Assembly (NCBI RefSeq): GCF_004564355.1 | Contig: NZ_CP038266.1 | Span: forward strand, 2,604,001-2,668,000 | Length of the DNA: 64,000 bases | Origin: Microbacterium wangchenii | Lineage (GTDB): Bacteria > Actinomycetota > Actinomycetes > Actinomycetales > Microbacteriaceae | Direction: 5' to 3' | Shown: in pieces, positions 34,258 through 43,449 of the stretch | Layout: each line of letters begins with the position of its first letter | Numbering within the stretch: the first letter of the stretch is position 1 | Notes under the pieces: generated by a model | Told to the model about the DNA's origin: nothing | The model's database searches: none | The model's input: only the letters and a program-made list of their open reading frames with translations | Program-made: the position numbers and the translations under genes

Positions 34258-37008
34258 ATGCGCGGAGGCTTGCAGCGATGGAAGAGAGGCGTCGGATCCG
34301 GTGGGGTCGGGCGAGCGATCGACTACGCCGTCAAGGGAACCTGCGACGCTCATCTCCACCTCTCGACCGGATCGGGCGCACTCGAGTTCTACAGCAACGC
34401 CGCCGATGCGAGCGTCACCCGATTCGTAGTGACGGATGGCACCATCACAACCGATGAGCTGTCGGCGGGTGCTCTCCGGGTGTGGCTCACTGGCCATGAC
34501 CCGGTCACCGGTGAAGAGCGCGGGACCCCCCGACTCAGCGCCGACGCCGACCTCCTGCTCGATGCGACACTCAACCACCCCAAGTCGCACAGCATCGCTG
34601 CGCTGCTGCACCCGGAACTGGCGACCGAGTTCGAGGCGCTCCAGGACCGTCTGCGCGACCGGATCCTGACCACCTGGCTCGACGAGCTCAACGCGCGTCG
34701 CGGCCATGGCGGCCTCATCCGGGAAGAGATCACCCGCATTGAGGTCGTCGAGCTCGACCACCGTCGCTCGCGCGCGCTCGACCCGCACGCCCACCGCCAC
34801 CTCTGGCTGAACGTGAAAGTGCTCGGCACCGACGGCAAGTGGTCCAACGTCGACTCCAGGGTGGCGATGAAGCTGCACACGCTGATCAACGCCGAAGGCG
34901 ATCTTGCCGCGCGCACCGACCCGCAGTGGGTTACAGCTCTTGCCCGCCATGGATTCACGCTCGACGACGACGGCGAGGTTGCGGAACTGGCGGCGGCGGT
35001 CCGGCCCTTCTCCCGTCGGTCGGCGCAAATCGAGGCGAACCGCGCCAAGCTCATCGCGGAGTGGAGCGCCGAGCACGGCGGCGCGAGCCCCAGCATCCAA
35101 ATCCTCACGCAAATCGACCGTCGCGCGTGGGCGATGTCACGCCCCAACAAGCCCGCCAACCTCAACGAGCAGTCGTGGGAGGCCACTGTCCGCGACGAAA
35201 TTGCGGGGCTCCTCCCCCGGCTCGTCTTCGACCACTCACCAGTACCGCTCGTCTCGAATCCATTCGACGCGCTGGACCTCGACCTTCTTGCGGACGCCGC
35301 GGTCGTTGATGCAGATGAGCGGTCCACCCGCTCCGGCGGTCGGTTCAGTCAGTTCGACCTCCGCGCCGGCGCCACGCGAGCTCTCGCGGGCAGCGGGGTG
35401 GTCGCACCCCGTGATGACCTGACCGAGACGATCGACGCGATCACCGACCACGCGCATCGCAAGTGCGTGCGATTGGTGAAGGATGCCTATATCCCGGGCC
35501 ACGTGAAGGCGCTCATGGCGACCGAGACCCTGCGCCTGAAGGCGCGCCTCGCTGGCCACCTCGACGCACTCGCCTCCCCCGGCCGCTCACTCTTGCCGCA
35601 CGAGTTGCGTCAGTGCGCGGCCTCCCCGGAAGACGTCGAGCGGCTCGACACCTCGCAACTTGCCGCGGCGGGCGCGATAGCGGGGACAGCCGGACTTGTC
35701 GCGATCACCGGGCCGGCCGGCGCGGGTAAGACCACGATGCTGCGCATGGCGCACGAGGGGCTGAAAGCACAGCAACGACGGATGTTGGTGGTCGCGCCGA
35801 CACGTAAGGCAGCGTCCGTCGCGTCACGCGAGGTGGGTGCGGAGGCGTCGAGTCTGCACGCCCTACTCGCCGACCACGGCTACCGCTGGTCTACCGACGC
35901 CGCCGGCGCCCAGGTGTGGACCCAGCTGTCGCTCGGCGAGGCGGACCCGGACAGTGGGGTCGTCTATCGAGGGCCGTCACGGTTCGTGCTCCGACGCGGC
36001 GACCGGATCGTCGTGGACGAGGCCGGCATGGTCGACCTTCAGACCGCAGCAGCGCTCGTCGATCTGGCACTCCGACAGCAGGTGGGCGTGGCGATGGTGG
36101 GTGATCCGTACCAGGCGCTTCCGGTCGGACACGCAGGAGCGATGGCATCCGCAGTGCGCTTTGCGACAGCATCCGTCGAACTCGACACCGTACACCGGTT
36201 CAGCGACACCGAGTACGCCGCGCTTACGCTTCGCCTACGCAATCCACATGACCGGGAAGACGCGCTCACCGTTGGAGGAGAGCTGCTCGAGCGCGGGCAC
36301 GTGCATCGGGCGCGGAGCACGGAAGAAGCGCGCGAAGCGATGGTCGCGGCGTACTTCGATTGGCACGCACGCGGGAAGCGGGTCGCGCTGATCTCGGGCA
36401 CGAACAGCGAAGCGGACTCGATCAACGACGCGATCCAGCAGCGCCGTATCGACGACGGCGAGCTCGATGCCACCGTGCTTGCGCTCGGAATGGGCGAGCA
36501 GCGCGTCCTCGTCGGCGACACCGTGCAGACGCGTCGCAACGACCCGCGCACCGGAGTCGAGAACCGTGCGCAGTGGGTGGTGCGCGGGATACGCGACGAC
36601 GTCATCACGCTCGCGTCTGCTAGCGACAGCGGCGAGATCCGGGCCGTGACGCGCGAATACGCGCTCGAACACGTGCAGCTGGCGTACGCGTCAACGGTGC
36701 ACGGCATTCAGGGCGAGACGACGGATGCTGCGGTGGTGGGGCCGGATGTTGACGCGGCCGGCTTGTACGTCGGACTGACCCGAGGGCGCCACCACAACAT
36801 CGCGATCACGGTCGCACGGACCGACGAGGAAGCCATCGCGCAGGTCGGCGCGACGATGATGCGCGGGACGACCGAGCTCACGATCCAGGACGCGATGCGC
36901 GCTGCGCACGCCGAACTGCGGCGTGCTGCGCGAGAGCGGGGGCGCCGGGCTTCCGCGCCTTGGACCACGCCGAGCTCGTCTCCTTCGCATGCCGGGCTCT
37001 CGCTGTGA
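34258..37008 (+). CDS. TrwC/TraI-type (MobF) conjugative relaxase-helicase
   Basis: A 916-residue two-domain protein. The N-terminal relaxase has an early tyrosine region (IDYAVKGTCDAHLHLS, GALEFYSN), LNHPKSHSIAALL near residue 103, and the metal-binding HAHRHLW near 176-182 (three-histidine motif). The C-terminal helicase has GPAGAGKTT at about 484-492, RIVVDEAGMVD near 583 and a UvrD-like end AYASTVHGIQGETTDAAVV. It nicks oriT and unwinds DNA for transfer. No coupling protein or type IV secretion genes are in the element, so it is mobilizable, not self-transmissible. Confidence 0.93.
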   Translation: MRGGLQRWKRGVGSGGVGRAIDYAVKGTCDAHLHLSTGSGALEFYSNAADASVTRFVVTDGTITTDELSAGALRVWLTGHDPVTGEERGTPRLSADADLLLDATLNHPKSHSIAALLHPELATEFEALQDRLRDRILTTWLDELNARRGHGGLIREEITRIEVVELDHRRSRALDPHAHRHLWLNVKVLGTDGKWSNVDSRVAMKLHTLINAEGDLAARTDPQWVTALARHGFTLDDDGEVAELAAAVRPFSRRSAQIEANRAKLIAEWSAEHGGASPSIQILTQIDRRAWAMSRPNKPANLNEQSWEATVRDEIAGLLPRLVFDHSPVPLVSNPFDALDLDLLADAAVVDADERSTRSGGRFSQFDLRAGATRALAGSGVVAPRDDLTETIDAITDHAHRKCVRLVKDAYIPGHVKALMATETLRLKARLAGHLDALASPGRSLLPHELRQCAASPEDVERLDTSQLAAAGAIAGTAGLVAITGPAGAGKTTMLRMAHEGLKAQQRRMLVVAPTRKAASVASREVGAEASSLHALLADHGYRWSTDAAGAQVWTQLSLGEADPDSGVVYRGPSRFVLRRGDRIVVDEAGMVDLQTAAALVDLALRQQVGVAMVGDPYQALPVGHAGAMASAVRFATASVELDTVHRFSDTEYAALTLRLRNPHDREDALTVGGELLERGHVHRARSTEEAREAMVAAYFDWHARGKRVALISGTNSEADSINDAIQQRRIDDGELDATVLALGMGEQRVLVGDTVQTRRNDPRTGVENRAQWVVRGIRDDVITLASASDSGEIRAVTREYALEHVQLAYASTVHGIQGETTDAAVVGPDVDAAGLYVGLTRGRHHNIAITVARTDEEAIAQVGATMMRGTTELTIQDAMRAAHAELRRAARERGRRASAPWTTPSSSPSHAGLSL

Positions 37009-37050
37009 CCGCCCACGCGGAGCTTGCTCGCTCGCAGGTATATTCCGGGT

Positions 37051-37284
37051 ATGACCACGACCATTAGGGTCAGCGAGGAGCTCCGCGACCGGCTCAAGGA
37101 GCAAGCCGCCCGTGACGGGCTCACACTCGGTGCGCACCTCGCGCGTCTCGCAGATGCCGAGGACAGACGATGGCGTCCCCACCTGCTGAAGTCCGCCATC
37201 GACGCGTCGAGCAGCGCCGACGCAGAGTCGCACGCCGCGGAGTCCGGGGACTGGCAGCGCACCGAACTGACCGACGCTTCGTGA
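37051..37284 (+). CDS. Ribbon-helix-helix antitoxin (MazE-like partner)
   Basis: A 77-residue protein with an N-terminal ribbon-helix-helix pattern (TTTIRVSEELRDRLKEQAARDG), then an acidic, flexible C-terminus suited to wrapping a toxin. I start at the ATG 37051; the extra nine codons upstream lack a ribosome site. It is followed directly by the remnant of a MazF/PemK-type gene. The antitoxin itself looks intact and may still act as a DNA-binding repressor. Confidence 0.82.
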   Translation: MTTTIRVSEELRDRLKEQAARDGLTLGAHLARLADAEDRRWRPHLLKSAIDASSSADAESHAAESGDWQRTELTDAS

Positions 37285-37624
37285 CGACTGCCGGCGCGCT
37301 CCGGTCGTCCTGGCCTGGGCGGCTCTCGAGGCTGTCCGCGGCAGAGAGCAAGGTGGTCACCGCCCGGTGCTGATTGTTGCGTCCGCCGGCTACCTGGATG
37401 CTGTGACGACGCTCGTCATCGTGTTGCCGATTACAACCACCGACCGCGGATGGCCGAACCACGTTCGCGTGGAGGGGCCGAGCGGGCTGGACCGGCCATC
37501 GTGGGTCATGACGGAGCAACCCCGAACGTTGTCACGCGACAGACTCACGGGGGTGGCCGGCGAAGTATCGATCGACTGTTTCACCGCAGTACGCACCTGG
37601 CTGGGCGACTTCCTCGATCTCTGA
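37281..37624 (+). pseudogene. MazF/PemK-type toxin gene with 5' frameshift
   Basis: From 37286 the frame gives a clear MazF-family body: VVLAWAALEAVRGREQGGH, RPVLIVASAGYL, LVIVLPITTTDRGWPNHV, then LDRPSWVMTEQPRTLSRDRL and VRTWLGDFLDL. The natural start, a GTG at 37281 overlapping the antitoxin stop, is in another frame and meets a stop after 30 codons. In the toxin frame there is no ATG/GTG/TTG until 37367, which would drop the first strand and loop that carry RNase residues. A one-base indel near 37285-37300 explains this, so the toxin is probably dead. Confidence 0.78.
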
Positions 37625-37834
37625 CGGGTGTGACGACGGCAGACACGAGGTCTCGGCATCAACGGTCGCGGGCTTCGGCAGCGTTGCAGTTGGCGGAGCG
37701 CAATCGGGCATATCTGCGCGCGGGGCATGCGAGGGGTCTGCTCCACAGCCGGCCGCACAATGGAGACGCGCCAGCCGCGCACCATTGAGGGCGAGTGCGA
37801 ATGCCCGCGTCACGGCTGGACTACTCTGCCGGAA

Positions 37835-38056
37835 TCAGGCGACGCGTGTCCTCGAGCCGGAACGACGCCGAGCGACGAGGTAGAAAACGAGGCCTGTGGC
37901 GAGAACGAGCAGGTTCCAGAAGATGACGAAATAGATCAGACCTACATTCGGAATGGTGAGAGGAGTCCCCGCCATACCGATGAGTGCTAAGACCCCGGAG
38001 GCTGCAACTGCAAACAGGGCACCCACGGTTATCAGTACTACTCCGAAGATCTTCAC
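37835..38056 (-). CDS. Small two-helix membrane protein
   Basis: A 73-residue protein with two predicted membrane helices (VVLITVGALFAVAASGVLALIG, shown in part as GALFAVAASGVLALIG, and LIYFVIFWNLLVLATGLVFYLV) and a basic tail RRRSGSRT. It uses GTG at 38054-38056. No family recognised; its place between toxin-antitoxin remnants and defence genes does not tell its role. The 200-base gaps on both sides hold nothing clear. Confidence 0.6.
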   Translation of the reverse strand: MKIFGVVLITVGALFAVAASGVLALIGMAGTPLTIPNVGLIYFVIFWNLLVLATGLVFYLVARRRSGSRTRVA

Positions 38057-38255
38057 GGTATGCGCTCCTGTAGTGGCTCAACTAAAGGGGACGGCGAGAC
38101 GCCAACCCGCCAAACTTACCGTCCTCGCGCTGCGACGCCGGCCATGCAGACCGCTACGCGAATCGAGAGGACTTCTCGCTCAAAAAATGCTCGCGCGACG
38201 ACCGTCAATCGCACCATGGTGTCCGGCGGATCTGCAGCGGAGCGCTCCACCCAGC

Positions 38256-38801
38256 TCAGTACTCGTCTTGCTCGTCCAACAGATGAGCTTCTGCTCGACG
38301 CCCATCGCGCACCTCATGGACGATCGCGATGAGACGTAGCGCGTCGCCCTCTTCCACGACGTGCTCGAGCCTTTCTCGCACGTCGGCAATCTCGCCGATC
38401 GGGCGCATGGACTTCAGGCCATCTCGAGAGGTCCGCGCATACTGAACGCGCTCGTCGCCCTCCCAGACATAGATCATGCGCGCATGAATCATGGCGTTCC
38501 TCGCCTCTAGCGCATCTCGGGCATCAGTGAGCCACCGTTGCCAGCGACCCGAGTCCTCAAGGCGTATTGCGTCTGAGAACGCTCGAGCGACGCCGGGACG
38601 AGCCAGTGCTGCGCGTACCTGTGATACTCCGCATCTTCCGGGGTCCGCGAGGCCGTGGATCTCATGTCCAAGCCAGCTCGCGACACTGAAGATGATTCCC
38701 TCGATCGCTCCGGCCAGTACCGTGATCCTCCCCAGCTCAACGATCGTCTCGTTGGGGATACGCCGCCAGTGATCCTCGAGTGCGCGCGGGCGTTCAGGCA
38801 T
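38256..38801 (-). CDS. Hypothetical protein, HEPN-like helical character
   Basis: A 181-residue, mostly alpha-helical protein of unknown family: RITVLAGAIEGIIFSVASWLG near the start, then DALEARNAMIHARMIYVWEG near residue 95. The RNAMIHA segment resembles the Rx4-6H motif of HEPN-type RNases (Arg, four residues, His), which would fit a defence island, but the match is short. It is divergent from the Shedu gene, 343 bases away. Confidence 0.6.
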   Translation of the reverse strand: MPERPRALEDHWRRIPNETIVELGRITVLAGAIEGIIFSVASWLGHEIHGLADPGRCGVSQVRAALARPGVARAFSDAIRLEDSGRWQRWLTDARDALEARNAMIHARMIYVWEGDERVQYARTSRDGLKSMRPIGEIADVRERLEHVVEEGDALRLIAIVHEVRDGRRAEAHLLDEQDEY

Positions 38802-39144
38802 GCCGTCACGCTACTCGGCACTAATACGATCTTGCCGCAACAGACCGAGGGATTTCAGTTCGCGTCGCGCGGTGCCATGATCCGCATCTCGCGCGCAATA
38901 GCCGACCGGCTGGCGGGCGACCGTCGACTAGCAATAGGTCACCCGGACGGGGCCAGCGTCTCGAAGGACTGACGGCACCCGCCTTGGCCTCGTGTGTCGT
39001 CGCAGCCCGCCCGCGGTGACCCGCTTTACTGGTCGCACGGCCTGCTGGACCGTGCGCCATCTACGCCACTGCGACAGGCATGAGGACGTTCGATGGGCGG
39101 GACCACGCCCGGCTCAAGCCGTCGACTACATGACTGGGAGATCA
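38802..39144. other. Divergent intergenic region before Shedu gene
   Basis: 343 bases with no supported gene; open frames here are shadows. It should contain promoters for the hypothetical gene (leftward) and sduA (rightward). GGGAG at 39136-39140 is the ribosome site of sduA. The segment CGGCACTAATACGATCTTG near 38816-38834 is AT-richer than its surroundings and could be a promoter. Confidence 0.4.
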
Positions 39145-40293
39145 ATGGCTCCGATCGTGCCCTGGGAACGACTGCTCGATCTCTCGCATCGCGCGGAATG
39201 GTTCGACGTCTCCGAGGACGATTTCAGCGTGCTTGAGATTCGCGAGGCGAAGGAACACTTCTCCTTCTTCTACGGCACGAAGCGCCGCGCGCTGATCAAG
39301 CAGTTCCTGCTGGACGAGACTGCGCAGGTAGCACTGCTGTGCGAGGTAAAACTCGTCGCTAAAGACGGACGATTCTCCCCGCGAGTTCGGCTACTTAAGG
39401 TCGATCGAGCGAGAGCATCCGTCCCAATCACGGAGGAGATCGAGACGGCCAGTCTGGCAGTGAAAGCCTCGGTCGACACATCAGGTGGACACGAGAACTT
39501 CATGAAGCTCATGAGCTACGTGCTGAGCCTCAAGGAAGTCGACGCCGGCGCCGGGACGTTCCAGATGTCGCCCGCGACCGACGTCGAGATCATCCGTCTA
39601 CTCAACGCCCGCGACCGCGGCGAGTTGGTGCCGTTGATCTCCACGCTGTTGGGCTCCTCGTTGAGCGAGAACGAGATCAACTTGATCAGCGACCGCAAGA
39701 GCACAATCGAGTACTTCGAGAATCTCCTCACCGATCCCGCATTCTTCGCGAAGGAGCAAATCCGCAAAGGCACGACCCCAGAAGCGCTTTGGCAGGCGTT
39801 CTTCGAAGGCGCGACGTGGATCTTCGGTTATGGACTTAGCCTCGTCGGTCATGACGCGTTTGACTCAGGTCGCCTGGAACAGATCACAACCGGAGCGAAT
39901 CTATGGTCGGGAGCCGGTAAACGAAGCGACGCCGTCATGCGTTCCCGCGCCGTCATCAGCACACTCCTGTTCTGCGAGATCAAACGTCACGACACTCCGC
40001 TCCTTAAGACCAAGCTGTATCGAACGCCGGACGTATACGTGCCCACGGAGGAACTGGTGGGCGGAGTAGCTCAGCTTCAGAAGACCGTACGTAAGGCGTA
40101 TCGCCAGTTCATCAATCAGATTGAGCACCACACGAAGCCTGATGGCACACCAACTGGGTTGGACTTTTCGACGACTCGCGCACGTCAAGTGCTTCTGGTA
40201 GGAAACCTTGCCGAGTTTCGATCGGAGCACGGCGTCAACAGCGAACAGATGGAATCGTTCGAGCTATACCGCAAAGCGAATGGAGACGTGTAG
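39145..40293 (+). CDS. sduA: Shedu anti-phage nuclease SduA (DUF4263), truncated at C-terminus
   Basis: A 382-residue protein. The N-terminal half is unassigned. The C-terminal DUF4263 domain has WIFGYGLSLVG near 225, a catalytic pattern LLFCEIKRHDTPLL (PD-(D/E)xK-like E-x-K, about 273-286), then YRTPDVYVPTEELVGGVAQLQKTV with the family's conserved glutamine. Shedu proteins cut DNA to block phage. After ...YRKANGDV comes an amber codon at 40291-40293, but the same frame continues ILTFDELLARAKFIVSG to a second TAG at 40345-40347, matching the usual Shedu end. ATG 39145 is chosen over 39130 because GGGAG is correctly spaced. Confidence 0.88.
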   Translation: MAPIVPWERLLDLSHRAEWFDVSEDDFSVLEIREAKEHFSFFYGTKRRALIKQFLLDETAQVALLCEVKLVAKDGRFSPRVRLLKVDRARASVPITEEIETASLAVKASVDTSGGHENFMKLMSYVLSLKEVDAGAGTFQMSPATDVEIIRLLNARDRGELVPLISTLLGSSLSENEINLISDRKSTIEYFENLLTDPAFFAKEQIRKGTTPEALWQAFFEGATWIFGYGLSLVGHDAFDSGRLEQITTGANLWSGAGKRSDAVMRSRAVISTLLFCEIKRHDTPLLKTKLYRTPDVYVPTEELVGGVAQLQKTVRKAYRQFINQIEHHTKPDGTPTGLDFSTTRARQVLLVGNLAEFRSEHGVNSEQMESFELYRKANGDV

Positions 40294-40596
40294 ATCCTCA
40301 CGTTCGATGAACTGCTAGCACGCGCGAAGTTCATAGTGAGCGGCTAGCGCCGTCGGCCCGGTCCTCGACCGACGAAGGAGGAGGAGACGGAGCAAGAGCT
40401 CCTGGACACTTGAACCCGCGAGTAGCCGACGCGGACAGCATCCGTGGCCGGCCGACTCACCCTAATTGATCCCCGGGCTCCCAGCCGTCCGCGACTCCCC
40501 GCCCGCTCGGCCCGCTCGAAATGCGGGCTGCCTCCGGCCCGCGCGGACAGGAGCCACGCGAGCGGTGAGCACGCCTGATTCGTTCGCCGAATACGG
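40294..40596. other. Gap with lost Shedu C-terminus
   Basis: The first 54 bases (40294-40347) are the in-frame continuation of sduA beyond its stop, encoding FDELLARAKFIV. The rest, to 40596, holds no gene that I can support. GCCCGC-rich short repeats occur near 40498-40545 and may form a terminator for the two convergent transcripts. Confidence 0.6.
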
Positions 40597-41469
40597 TCAG
40601 GCGGTCATTCGCTCGGGTTGAACCACGCGTGTCATGTTCGGGAATGCGACCTCGAGGTCGTTGGACGTGGCGAGCAGCTCGGTGCCAGTGCGTTTCACCG
40701 CCGCCGAGTACTTGATCGAGTATCTGTACAGCGGGTCAGTGCCGTACAAGGAGGCGATGGCTTCGGCGTCGTCGTAGGTGAGCAGCCACGGGTTTTTGAG
40801 GGCGTGCACCCGCTCAGCTAGCTGGTTGTGGTCATCGTCTTCGAAGTAGTTCGAGTAGAGCCCTCGTCCCTTCACGAAGTACGGCGGATCGACGAAGAAC
40901 AGGGTCGGCTCGGTTCGCTCGTCGTGCTGCTGGAGAAATGCGCGCCCGTCCAGGCTCGATATCTCGATCTGCGCCCGATATTTCCAGATGCGTTCGATTT
41001 TCTGCGCGAGCGTTGCCCGGTTGAAGCGGCAGTCGATCAGGTAGTTGCCGGTTTGATCTAGGCCCCCGATCACACCACCCTTGACGACTCCGGAGCGGTT
41101 GGTGCGGTTCAGGAAGAGCGCGGCAAATCCCAGCGACACAGGATCGCTGGCGTCGCCGAGGAAGTACGTCTCGCGTTGCTGATGCCACTCCGGGACTGTG
41201 ATGGGGGTGGTCTCGATCTTGGAGAGGAGCTCATCGTTCGCGTTCAGGATTGACCACCACAGCGAGTAGATCGCAGGGTCAAGGTCGTTGAGGGCGATGC
41301 GGTGGGTATGGCGCCCGTACAGCAGCGCCAACGCCAGACCGCCGCCGCCGGCGTATGGCTCGGCGTATCGGTGCCCTCGTAGGTCGTTGCGTTCGATGAC
41401 GTCGACGACTGCCTTCAGCAGGACGCTCTTTCCGCCGGGATATCGGAGCGGTGAGTGGGTGTTGGGCAC
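40597..41469 (-). CDS. D12-class (Dam-like) DNA adenine methyltransferase
   Basis: A 290-residue D12 methylase. The N-terminal SPLRYPGGKSVLL motif (residues about 6-18) binds SAM, YAEPYAGGGGLALALLYG follows, and the catalytic DPPYFVKG is near residue 190. It transfers methyl to adenine N6. The GTG at 41467-41469 is chosen because TGGAGGAAA lies just upstream and RYPGGKS then falls where the family expects it. It follows the ParB-like gene by 32 bases in the same direction, so they form an operon. No restriction enzyme is adjacent, so it may be an orphan or protect against another element. Confidence 0.92.
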   Translation of the reverse strand: MPNTHSPLRYPGGKSVLLKAVVDVIERNDLRGHRYAEPYAGGGGLALALLYGRHTHRIALNDLDPAIYSLWWSILNANDELLSKIETTPITVPEWHQQRETYFLGDASDPVSLGFAALFLNRTNRSGVVKGGVIGGLDQTGNYLIDCRFNRATLAQKIERIWKYRAQIEISSLDGRAFLQQHDERTEPTLFFVDPPYFVKGRGLYSNYFEDDDHNQLAERVHALKNPWLLTYDDAEAIASLYGTDPLYRYSIKYSAAVKRTGTELLATSNDLEVAFPNMTRVVQPERMTA

Positions 41470-41501
41470 GTTGCTGTTTCCTCCAGCTGTGACGCTAGCG
41501 G

Positions 41502-42947
41502 TCAGAAGAGCCCTTGGCCAGCGGCGTCCTCTACGAACGCGAAGATCTTGCGGGTGATCGGTAGCAGTGAGTCCCATTCCGCGACCAATGTCGCCCAGGC
41601 GGGTATCGCGGCCCCGTGCGCGGCTGCCCCGAGTCCGGCGGGACTGAGCAGCTGGCCGGGGTTCTGGGCGCTCCGTTGCAGTGCGTTGAGCGCGTTCTTC
41701 TCGGCGCGAGTCAGGTCCGGCCAGGCGCCGATCACCTTCACGATGTCGAGGACTTTCACGTGAAGCTTCGACTCGGACTTGCCCACACAGGTCTTGCGCC
41801 ACATGTCGACGTAAATGCCTTCGAGAAACACGCGTGCCACGACTGACGCCGCTAGCGGGGTGTTCTTCGACACCCGCGAGAGCTCGTAGATCACGTGGCG
41901 ACGGACGGAATCGGCAGTGGGCGTGGCGAAGGAGTCGCCGTCGACGAGCGTCCAACGATTGGACGGCGCCACCGGCTTTGGCACCTTGTGGTCGCTCCCG
42001 GCCGCGGCGTTCTCGGCCGAGGAATGACGTCCCGAGCCGTCGCTTGCGGCGCCGCTGGCACCCGCCGCCCGCGCGCCCTGTTCAGCTTCGAAGCCCCCGG
42101 CTCCCGCCTCGTCGCTCGGATCTTCGACAAAGCCCTCGGTTCCCGCCGACGCTCCATCGCCGAGCAACGGGTCTTTCAGCTGGTCGTCGACCCATTGTTG
42201 GATGTCTCTCGCCGACATGCGGGAGTGAACGGTGGGTTCGTCCGCGAATAGCCCCCAGAGGAAGACACGTAGTCGTTCCTTGTATAGTTCACCATCGAGA
42301 TCCGTGATGTAGTTAGGATCGTCCGCGGCCGTGGAAATCTGTAGGTAGCCCCTTCGGAAGGGGACCCGGTCGGAGAACCGGCGCACCGTCGTGACGACCC
42401 TCTTGCGGCGCTGCTCGGGAGTGATGAGGTTCAAACTGACGCCGTCGTCGAGGAGCCGCAGCGCGAGCGCGTTCGCGGATACGCCGAAATGACGGTCCTT
42501 CGCCGCTGGCGACCACTGCCGCAGCCCCTTTCCTGCCAACGCGCCCTGGTGTCGCCGCTCGAGCCACGGGTCGGCCTCCTCGCGGGATTCGAAGACAGCG
42601 ACGTCGATCTCGATGTCACCTGGATTCCATCCGGCGGCCGCCGCGCGTACCCGAGCCCGGTACTTCGCCGGCGCGAGCTCGGGGTCGTTTAGCAGGATGA
42701 GCGAGCACAACCGGCGGTTACCCTCGAGCGCGATAAGAATCTCTCCTGACCGGACCGCGCCGAAGCGGTCGAACGGGCTCAGCGAGCGCAGATCGGCGAT
42801 GTCCTCGAGTAGCGGCAGCACATCCTCGTTCGCCGCCAGGTAGTCGATGACGTCCTGTTGCTGAGGCTTCCGTTCATGTCGCGGATTCTCCTCGTCGAGA
42901 CGCAGCTTCCATAGGTCTTCGCCCTTGAGCGTGGTCTTCTCGATCAA
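41502..42947 (-). CDS. ParB/sulfiredoxin-like domain protein linked to D12 methylase
   Basis: A 481-residue protein. The N-terminal 90 residues show a ParB-like fold: LRLDEENPRHERKPQQQDVI and GEILIALEGNRRLCSLILLND, where EGNRR replaces the usual EGxRR/DGQRR nucleotide motif. A middle helical region contains GVSANALALRLLDDGV. Residues about 245-320 are a Gly/Ala/Ser/Glu-rich linker, followed by a helical C-terminal domain (DSVRRHVIYELSRVSKN...). TTG start with GGGGGGATCAG upstream. Its role with the methylase is unknown. Confidence 0.75.
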   Translation of the reverse strand: MIEKTTLKGEDLWKLRLDEENPRHERKPQQQDVIDYLAANEDVLPLLEDIADLRSLSPFDRFGAVRSGEILIALEGNRRLCSLILLNDPELAPAKYRARVRAAAAGWNPGDIEIDVAVFESREEADPWLERRHQGALAGKGLRQWSPAAKDRHFGVSANALALRLLDDGVSLNLITPEQRRKRVVTTVRRFSDRVPFRRGYLQISTAADDPNYITDLDGELYKERLRVFLWGLFADEPTVHSRMSARDIQQWVDDQLKDPLLGDGASAGTEGFVEDPSDEAGAGGFEAEQGARAAGASGAASDGSGRHSSAENAAAGSDHKVPKPVAPSNRWTLVDGDSFATPTADSVRRHVIYELSRVSKNTPLAASVVARVFLEGIYVDMWRKTCVGKSESKLHVKVLDIVKVIGAWPDLTRAEKNALNALQRSAQNPGQLLSPAGLGAAAHGAAIPAWATLVAEWDSLLPITRKIFAFVEDAAGQGLF

Positions 42948-43449
42948 CTGATCCCCCCCAGGATTCGGCCAATTCCCATGACTCTAGCGGTAGGGAGCGC
43001 CGGCGCTCGGTCGCTCGGTCGGAACGACTTGCCGGCGAAGTGGGCGAAGCCCGGTCTCCTCGGCCGGAGGAAGGATCCCACCGAGCGTGACGAAGAACCG
43101 TCGCCACGAAGCGCTTCGCCACGAGCACATCGCCGCCCCTCGTCCCTCGACACCGTCGTGTGGCGCAACGCCGTGACCATCGGGTCTTGGTAGGGAAGGC
43201 GGGCCTCAGCAGGAGCGAGGTACTAGCTCTCACCAGCATGCCGGTCGGGGACGCTTAGCTTTGCTGCGACGGTTCGTCCAGAGGAAGCTCCTCGAACCAG
43301 GCGATCAGTGGGGGTCCGATCCTCATTCGCCGAGTCCAGGGACGGGGGCCGGAATGAAGCCGTGCGCGGCGAAGGTACCTCTTCGCACGTTGCGCGATTG
43401 TGGATCCTGACCGAGCAGCGATTCCGATGGTGAGGACGATCCCGGCCGT
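42948..43449. other. Gap between xis-like and ParB-like genes
   Basis: About 500 bases without a confident gene. The xis-like frame stays open after its stop: 43255-43449 encodes about 64 residues (…RPWTRRMRIGPPLIAWFEEL…) ending in TAA at 43255-43257, with an internal ATG at 43324-43326. This may be a decayed or fused downstream segment. The rest is unassigned. Confidence 0.4.

Noticed and set aside
38991..39144. Longer N-terminus for the Shedu protein
   Set aside because: Codons upstream of 39145 do not resemble the family and lack a ribosome site.
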